Part shown: piece by piece, positions 6,173 through 9,757 of the stretch
Layout of the letters: every line of letters starts with the position of its first letter
How positions within the stretch are numbered: position 1 is the stretch's first letter
Assembly: GCA_028874675.1 (NCBI GenBank)
Contig: JAPPJA010000416.1
Coordinates: 1-9,757 of the forward strand
Source: Chloroflexota bacterium
GTDB taxonomy: Bacteria; Chloroflexota; Dehalococcoidia; Lucifugimonadales; UBA3495
Length of the DNA: 9,757 bases
Direction: 5' to 3'
The notes under the pieces: model-generated
Databases searched by the model: none
Seen by the model: only the letters and a program-made list of their open reading frames with translations
Told to the model about the DNA's origin: nothing
Program-made: the position numbers and the translations under genes

Positions 6173-7311
6173 CTACCTCCCCCTCTTCGACTCATACTCC
6201 TTGATCGCCGGAATTACTTCCTGCCCCAGCAGGTCAATGCACCGCGTCGCCGTCTCGTGGGTCATGGGACCCTCCCGGCCCCATAGCACCATGTAGCTGG
6301 GGTCCACCACGTCGATCACGTGCTTCAGCTTTTCTATCACCGTATCCGGATTCCCCGTCACTATCTGGTAGGTAGCGTGGGCCTCCTCGTAGCTCAGGGG
6401 CGGGCCCCCCGGAGCCACCGGCCGCTTGTCTTCATTGCTCTCGGCGGCGCCTGCCACTCCCTCGGCGCAACGCCAAAGGACGTCCCAAGCTGCCAGAAGA
6501 ACTTCTTGCCCTCCTCGTAGGCTCGCTCGTCGCTGTCCGACACGTTCACCCGGATGGCATATCCCCGGTTGTCCGAGGTGGCGGTGTATCCTTCTTCCCT
6601 GGCCGTCCGGTCGTACAGATCGTAAATCTCCTCCATCAGGTCCAGCGGCGGCGCCAGGGCAATGTATGGATACTTGTGCCGCGCGGCGAAGATCACCGAC
6701 TCAGGGCTGGCCACCCCGGGAATCCAGACCGGAGGATGCGGTTTCTGCAGCGGCATTGCCCACGGGTTCACCGCCCTGAAGTGGAAGTGCTTCCCTTCCC
6801 AGCGGAAGGGACCTGGCGTGGTCCAGGTCTTTACAATTAGGTCGTGGGCCTCTTCGAACCGTTCCCGGTTGTAAATGGGGTTGGTATTAGTGGCCCAGCT
6901 TTCCTGCCCCAGTCCCCGCACAAACCCGCACACCACGCGCCCGCCGGAGATGCAGTCAATCATCGCGATCTCTTCGGCCACCCGCAGCGGATTCTCGTGG
7001 ATGGGCAGGACGTTCCCCAGGAAGACTATCTTCCCTTTCCTGGTCAACTTGGAAAGGACGGCGCCAATGACATTGACCGACGGCATCATGCACAACGGAT
7101 TGTTGTGGTGCTCGTTGATCATCACCCCGTCAAAGCCGTTCTCGGTGCAGTACTGCAGTTCCTCGAAATACATGCTGTACAGATCCGACGCCTTTTCCGG
7201 GACAAAGTTCTCATTGGGGAACATCAGGTTGGTGTACCCGTAGCTGGCGGCCGTTTCCTGGGAGTAGGCGGTGTAACCCATTTCCGTGAAGAAATAGACC
7301 TCTTTTACCAT
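6173..7311 (-). pseudogene. LLM-class flavin-dependent oxidoreductase, interrupted by a frameshift
   Basis: A luciferase-like TIM-barrel oxidoreductase using reduced flavin (FMN or F420), reconstructed length about 380 aa. ATG 7311 has AGGAGG (7323-7318, minus strand) 6 nt upstream. Visible motifs: EHHNN (67-71), the NPLRVAEEIAMIDCISGGRV segment (107-126), GPFRWEGKHF (about 157-166), KPHPPVWIPG (180-189). After WQAPP (about 286-290) the frame is lost; the protein resumes in another frame as ESNEDKRPV and continues through LSYEEAHATYQIVTG, NPDTVIEKLKH and MVLWGREGP to the TAG at 6175-6173. Adding one base in the GCGCCGCCG run near 6442-6450 restores one continuous protein. The C-terminal part is well conserved, so the lesion is recent or a sequencing error. 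The unrepaired product would stop about 18 residues past the shift. Family expansion is typical of SAR202-type Chloroflexota. Substrate unknown. Confidence 0.85.
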
Positions 7312-7429
7312 GGTCTCCCTCCTTTATGGGCCTTTGAGGATAACCCTGAAAGTTGCTGCTTAATTTAGCCCAAGTATGCAGTCACCCTCGGGACCGGTCA
7401 ATCCCTGGAAAACCGAAGCTATCACTGCG

Positions 7430-7520
7430 ATTCAGGTGGTCTATAGCAAGTTGGAACAGATGGCCAGAAAGCCGCCCAGACTGCAATTCGACCCTTCTGC
7501 CTGTCCAATGCCACCTGAAT
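7430..7520. promoter_or_regulatory. Inverted repeat touching the DUF433 promoter, possible operator
   Basis: ATTCAGGTGG (7430-7439) is the exact reverse complement of CCACCTGAAT (7511-7520), with 71 nt between. The right arm ends on the first base of the -35 element. TTGGAAC also occurs directly repeated at 7451-7457 and 7520-7526. It could bind the antitoxin or toxin-antitoxin complex; chance is not excluded. Confidence 0.35.
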
Positions 7521-7548
7521 TGGAACCCTGCAGAAGCCGGCGTATAAT
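7520..7548 (+). promoter_or_regulatory. Promoter of the DUF433/DUF5615 operon, predicting a leaderless mRNA
   Basis: TTGGAA (7520-7525), a 17-nt spacer and a perfect TATAAT (7543-7548). The expected start point (about 7555) falls at the ATG at 7556, so the transcript would have essentially no leader. No Shine-Dalgarno sequence precedes that ATG. Confidence 0.75.
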
Positions 7549-7555
7549 GACCTCC

Positions 7556-7807
7556 ATGGACGAGAAGAGATTGCTGGAGAGAATTACATTCAACTCCGAA
7601 ATATTCGGCGGAAAACCAACTATCCGGGGCCGCCGGCTGGCTGTAGAGCACGTCCTGAGCATGTTGGCGGCGGGAGACTCCCCGGAAACGATAGTCAGCG
7701 GCTATCCCTGGCTGGAAGTCGAAGATGTCCAGGCCTGCTTGCTCTACGCCCGCAAAGTAATTGGCAGCGAACGGATTGAAGCCCTTAACCTGGATTCCAG
7801 GAGTTGA
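7556..7807 (+). CDS. DUF433 family antitoxin
   Basis: 83 aa. A DUF433 winged-helix-like antitoxin: RITFNSEIFGGKPTIRGRRLAVE is split into the family hallmarks N-x-E-I-x-GGKP-x-IRG (residues about 13-26) and R-x-x-V (28-31), then ML(A)AGDSPE and YPWL-x-x-EDV-x-ACL-YA. The reading frame is open back to 7376, but the upstream part has no family similarity and contains the promoter, so the start is placed at ATG 7556, exactly at the predicted transcription start; ATG 7547 overlaps the -10 element. DUF433 proteins pair with DUF5615 PIN-like toxins as type II antitoxins and probably repress their own promoter. The stop overlaps the toxin start (TTGA). The first codons are locally AT-richer than the flanking genes. 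Confidence 0.88.
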   Translation: MDEKRLLERITFNSEIFGGKPTIRGRRLAVEHVLSMLAAGDSPETIVSGYPWLEVEDVQACLLYARKVIGSERIEALNLDSRS

Positions 7808-8148
7808 AGCTGCTACTCGATACCTGTGTGTGGGGCGGCGTTATTTCTGAACTGGAAGCTGCGGGCCACGATGTGGACCGGGTTGGAAATTGGGAGGAAG
7901 ACCCTGGCGACGACAACATTCTCGCCCACGCCCTTGCTTATGGCCAGATTCTGGTAACCCTTGATAAGGACTTCGGAGAACTGGCCGTATCTCGTGGACG
8001 ACCTCACTCAGGTATAGTTCGCTTGGTAAACTGGTCCGCCAGGATGCAGGCTGAAGCCTGCCTTACGGCGCTGGAAAGATACCCGCGTGAGTTGCTTTAT
8101 GGGGCTCTGGTTACTTTTGAGCCCGGACGCGGCAGGGTTCGTCTCTAG
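7804..8148 (+). CDS. DUF5615 family PIN-like toxin
   Basis: 114 aa. The DUF5615 (PIN-like, Mut7-C-related) fold is expected to act as an Mg-dependent ribonuclease. Visible pattern: LLLDTCVWGG with D6, AAGHDVDRV (19-27), EDPGDDNIL (32-40), QILVTLDKDFGELA (48-61) with D54 and D56, and HSGIVRLVN (68-76). The acidic residues D6, E17, D36/D37, D54/D56 would form the metal site. Start is TTG 7804, which overlaps the antitoxin stop by four bases. AGGAG (7799-7803) abuts the TTG with no spacer, so initiation probably depends on ribosomes finishing the antitoxin, keeping toxin output low. No alternative ATG lies near, and the family N-terminus (M-K/R-LLLD) supports TTG. It converges with the SMP-30 gene, 15 nt between the stops. 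Confidence 0.87.
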   Translation: MKLLLDTCVWGGVISELEAAGHDVDRVGNWEEDPGDDNILAHALAYGQILVTLDKDFGELAVSRGRPHSGIVRLVNWSARMQAEACLTALERYPRELLYGALVTFEPGRGRVRL

Positions 8149-8163
8149 TTCCTGATCGCACCT

Positions 8164-9060
8164 CTACCCGCAAACGGCAATCCCCTGCGCCTTGATCCCC
8201 ATCCGGTAAATGGTGGTGCGGCACGCGAAGAAAATCGTACTCAGGTCCTCGCCGCCAATGGTGAAGTTGTGGCACGGCTCAGGAGTCCGGATCAACCCCA
8301 GGTGATTCCCCTCGGGATCCAGCACCCACACTCCGCCGGGGCCGGTACAGTAAACGTTCCCCTCCGTATCCACCTTGATCCCATCCGGGTGGCCCACGTC
8401 CGCGCCGTGCAGGTCGGCAAAATGCCGGGGATTTCCCACCGTCCCGTCTTCCAGCACCTCAAACACCCGTATGTAGTGTTCCGTCGTGTCGTTCACGTAC
8501 AGCTTCGACTCATCCGGCGAAAAGCACAGCCCGTTGGGAAACACCATATCGTCGTTCAGCAGTGTCAGTTCCCCCGACTCCGGGTCCAGCCGGTAAACCC
8601 CCTCGTAGTCCAGGTACTTCTGCAGGTCCTCTCCCTGGTGACCCACCAGGTGGCAGCCGTTGGAGGGATCGGTAAAGTAGATGTGGCCGTTCGACTTGAT
8701 GACAATGTCGTTGGGCGTGTTCAGCTTGACCCCGTTGTAGTGAGAGGCCAGCGTTGTGGGCGTCCCGTCCCGCTCTATGCGCCAGACGGTGCGCCCGCTC
8801 CACCCCGCAATGACCAGCCGACCCTCGCTGTCAAAGGTCATCCCGTTGGCGTGGGCCGAGGGACGCATGACAATGCTCTTGCCTGTGCCGGGTTCCCACT
8901 TCCAGATGGTGTCCCCGATTATGTCCACCCAGGCCAGGTACCCTTCCCGGTAGTTCCAGACCGGACCCTCCGTAAACGTCAGGCCCGTGGCTACCTTGGA
9001 GAAGGCCGCATTCTCCGGCACCAGCCTGCGAAACCCCGAACTGAACGCCTCGGTTACCAT
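8164..9060 (-). CDS. SMP-30/gluconolactonase/LRE-family protein
   Basis: 298 aa, no signal peptide. A six-bladed beta-propeller of the SMP-30/gluconolactonase family, which hydrolyses lactones at a divalent-metal site. Motifs in order: FTEGPVW (E31), HANGMTFDSEGRL (about 70-82), NTPNDIVIKSNGHIYFTDP (N117), FPNGLCFSPDESKLYV (N166), HPDGIKVDTEGNVYCT (D216), and C-terminal TTIYRM. E31, N117, N166 and D216 match the four metal/substrate-site residues of the family, so it should be catalytically competent. Start: ATG 9060 with AGGAGA (9071-9066 minus) six bases upstream; the TTG just before it is not needed. A same-strand paralogue ends 72 nt upstream, probably in the same operon. The actual substrate is unknown. 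Confidence 0.88.
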   Translation of the reverse strand: MVTEAFSSGFRRLVPENAAFSKVATGLTFTEGPVWNYREGYLAWVDIIGDTIWKWEPGTGKSIVMRPSAHANGMTFDSEGRLVIAGWSGRTVWRIERDGTPTTLASHYNGVKLNTPNDIVIKSNGHIYFTDPSNGCHLVGHQGEDLQKYLDYEGVYRLDPESGELTLLNDDMVFPNGLCFSPDESKLYVNDTTEHYIRVFEVLEDGTVGNPRHFADLHGADVGHPDGIKVDTEGNVYCTGPGGVWVLDPEGNHLGLIRTPEPCHNFTIGGEDLSTIFFACRTTIYRMGIKAQGIAVCG

Positions 9061-9132
9061 CAAAATCTCCTGTGTTCTAAAGCCGCTGCCGGTCCTCTTC
9101 TCCCCTCGTGGCGCGCCACTGCCAGCGACCGC

Positions 9133-9151
9133 TTACCCCACCCTGGGGTAA
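9133..9151 (-). repeat. Hairpin at the 3' end of the second SMP-30 gene
   Basis: TTACCCCA (9133-9140) and TGGGGTAA (9144-9151) form a perfect 8-bp inverted repeat with a 3-nt loop, spanning the last codons and stop. No U-run follows on the minus strand, so termination is doubtful. It might stabilise or partly separate the two mRNAs. A 12-bp palindrome GTGGCGCGCCAC (9108-9119) lies in the same short gap between the genes. Confidence 0.4.
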
Positions 9152-9757
9152 AGCAAATGCCCCTTTCGCCCGGTATTCCCCACCCGGTAGAGGTGCCCCT
9201 CGGTGGTTGTAACGTACAGGTCCGTCAATTCCGGCCCGCCAAAGGCGCAGTTGGTGGGTTCCGCCGGTACCGGATGCGTCTCCAGCACCTGTCCCGCAGG
9301 CGAAAATACGTAGATCATCGGCCCCGGCCCGCTCTCCTCCCACCCGGCGCAGGCAATGATGTTGCCCTCGGTATCAAGGCACATCCCGCTTATGCCCCGG
9401 TGAATGCCCCGGTAATCGGCCCCAAAGCTGTGCAGTGTCTTGAATTCTCCCAGGCTGCCATCCCCGTTGATCGGATAGGCCCGCAGCTCCCGTTTCCCTT
9501 CCGGCTCTTCGCTGCTCTCCGCCACGTACAGCACGTCCTCGTCCCTCGACAGCGCCACGTCCAGGGGCGTCGTCGTGTCAAAGGTCATCCGGGTCAGGGG
9601 CGCGTCCTTGTTGGGCGTCTCGATTCGCAGCACCGCCCGGTAGTCAATGGAGTATGGCGCCAGCTCGTAGTCCCGCAGCCCGCCCACCACCGGCGGACCC
9701 CACACCGGGTCGGCAAACCAGATGCGGCCCTTGCTGTCTATCGCCAGGTCCTTGGGC
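9133..9757 (-). CDS. SMP-30/gluconolactonase-family protein, 5' truncated, metal site degraded
   Basis: 208 residues are visible, running past the window edge; the GTG at 9705 is an internal Val. The fragment begins PKDLAIDSKGRIWFADP and continues TTTPLDVALSRDEDVLYVAES, KRELRAYPINGDGSLG, RGISGMCLDTEGNI, GPGPMIYVFSPAGQVLETHP and DLYVTTTEGHLYRVG. This is the SMP-30 subfamily usually reading PNDLAID, RPNGLALSPDE and RGIDGMCVD. Three expected metal/substrate residues are replaced: N to K in PKDL, NG to LD in PLDV, D to S in ISGM. The fold should be kept but normal lactonase chemistry is doubtful. It lies just upstream of, and in the same direction as, the intact paralogue. The first metal ligand (EGP) and the promoter lie outside the window. 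Confidence 0.82.
   Translation of the reverse strand, partial: PKDLAIDSKGRIWFADPVWGPPVVGGLRDYELAPYSIDYRAVLRIETPNKDAPLTRMTFDTTTPLDVALSRDEDVLYVAESSEEPEGKRELRAYPINGDGSLGEFKTLHSFGADYRGIHRGISGMCLDTEGNIIACAGWEESGPGPMIYVFSPAGQVLETHPVPAEPTNCAFGGPELTDLYVTTTEGHLYRVGNTGRKGHLLYPRVG

Noticed and set aside
3197..7351. Shared 11-mer TAACCCTGAAA at 3197 and 7341
   Set aside because: Matches of this length are expected by chance in a window of this size, and the contexts differ.
7376..7555. N-terminal extension of the DUF433 gene from 7376
   Set aside because: The extra 60 codons have no similarity to the family, and the operon promoter lies inside them.

Overview
The window is GC-rich bacterial DNA. It runs from a conserved housekeeping block (clpC, radA, tRNA-Asp) into an accessory region of beta-propeller and flavin-oxidoreductase genes interrupted by two small toxin-antitoxin-like operons. 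The gene mix is a luciferase-like (LLM) flavin oxidoreductase, two SMP-30/gluconolactonase-family proteins, an NHL/PAL-like propeller, and abundant short palindromic intergenic repeats of the 'GTCATTCCGGC' and 'CATTCTGAGCGAAG' kinds. That suggests a Chloroflexota genome, most likely a Dehalococcoidia/SAR202-type lineage. This is inferred from gene content; there is no rRNA or other decisive marker in view.

Layout. 1-1617 is the 3' part of clpC, cut by the window edge and closed by an intrinsic terminator. 1719-3173 is complete radA; clpC followed by radA is a gene order also known from Firmicutes. 3174-3594 is non-coding, with a probable radA terminator, a MITE-like inverted repeat, a GC-rich hairpin and a sigma70-type promoter. 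3595-3671 is tRNA-Asp(GTC) with encoded CCA, followed by a textbook terminator. 3969-4914 (minus) is a cytosolic NHL/PAL-like propeller gene with its own terminator and promoter. The divergent gap 4915-5247 holds an exact 18-bp inverted repeat (4996-5013 / 5134-5151) and a remnant of a dispersed repeat.

From 5248 there is a three-gene operon: a putative antitoxin, a TumE/DUF6516-like toxin, and a DUF2283 protein. It converges on an LLM flavin oxidoreductase gene (minus, 6173-7311) broken by a one-base frameshift near 6442-6450. Divergent from that is a DUF433/DUF5615 (PIN-like) toxin-antitoxin pair (7556-8148), whose promoter predicts an essentially leaderless mRNA. It converges on two tandem SMP-30/gluconolactonase-family genes on the minus strand. 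The first (8164-9060) keeps all four expected metal-site residues. The second (9133 to the window end, partial) has lost most of them.

How the genes fit together: ClpC (protein unfolding for ClpP) and RadA (recombination branch migration) are stress and housekeeping functions. The propellers and the flavin oxidoreductase look like a catabolic gene collection typical of organisms degrading diverse organic compounds, with no specific substrate deducible. The two toxin-antitoxin modules sit on either side of the broken oxidoreductase gene and start with locally lower GC, consistent with later acquisition. I see no CRISPR array, no complete insertion sequence and no clearly new multi-gene system. 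The strongest leads are the TumE-like/DUF2283 three-gene module, the leaderless antitoxin promoter, the 18-bp inverted repeat and the SMP-30 paralogue with a degraded metal site.
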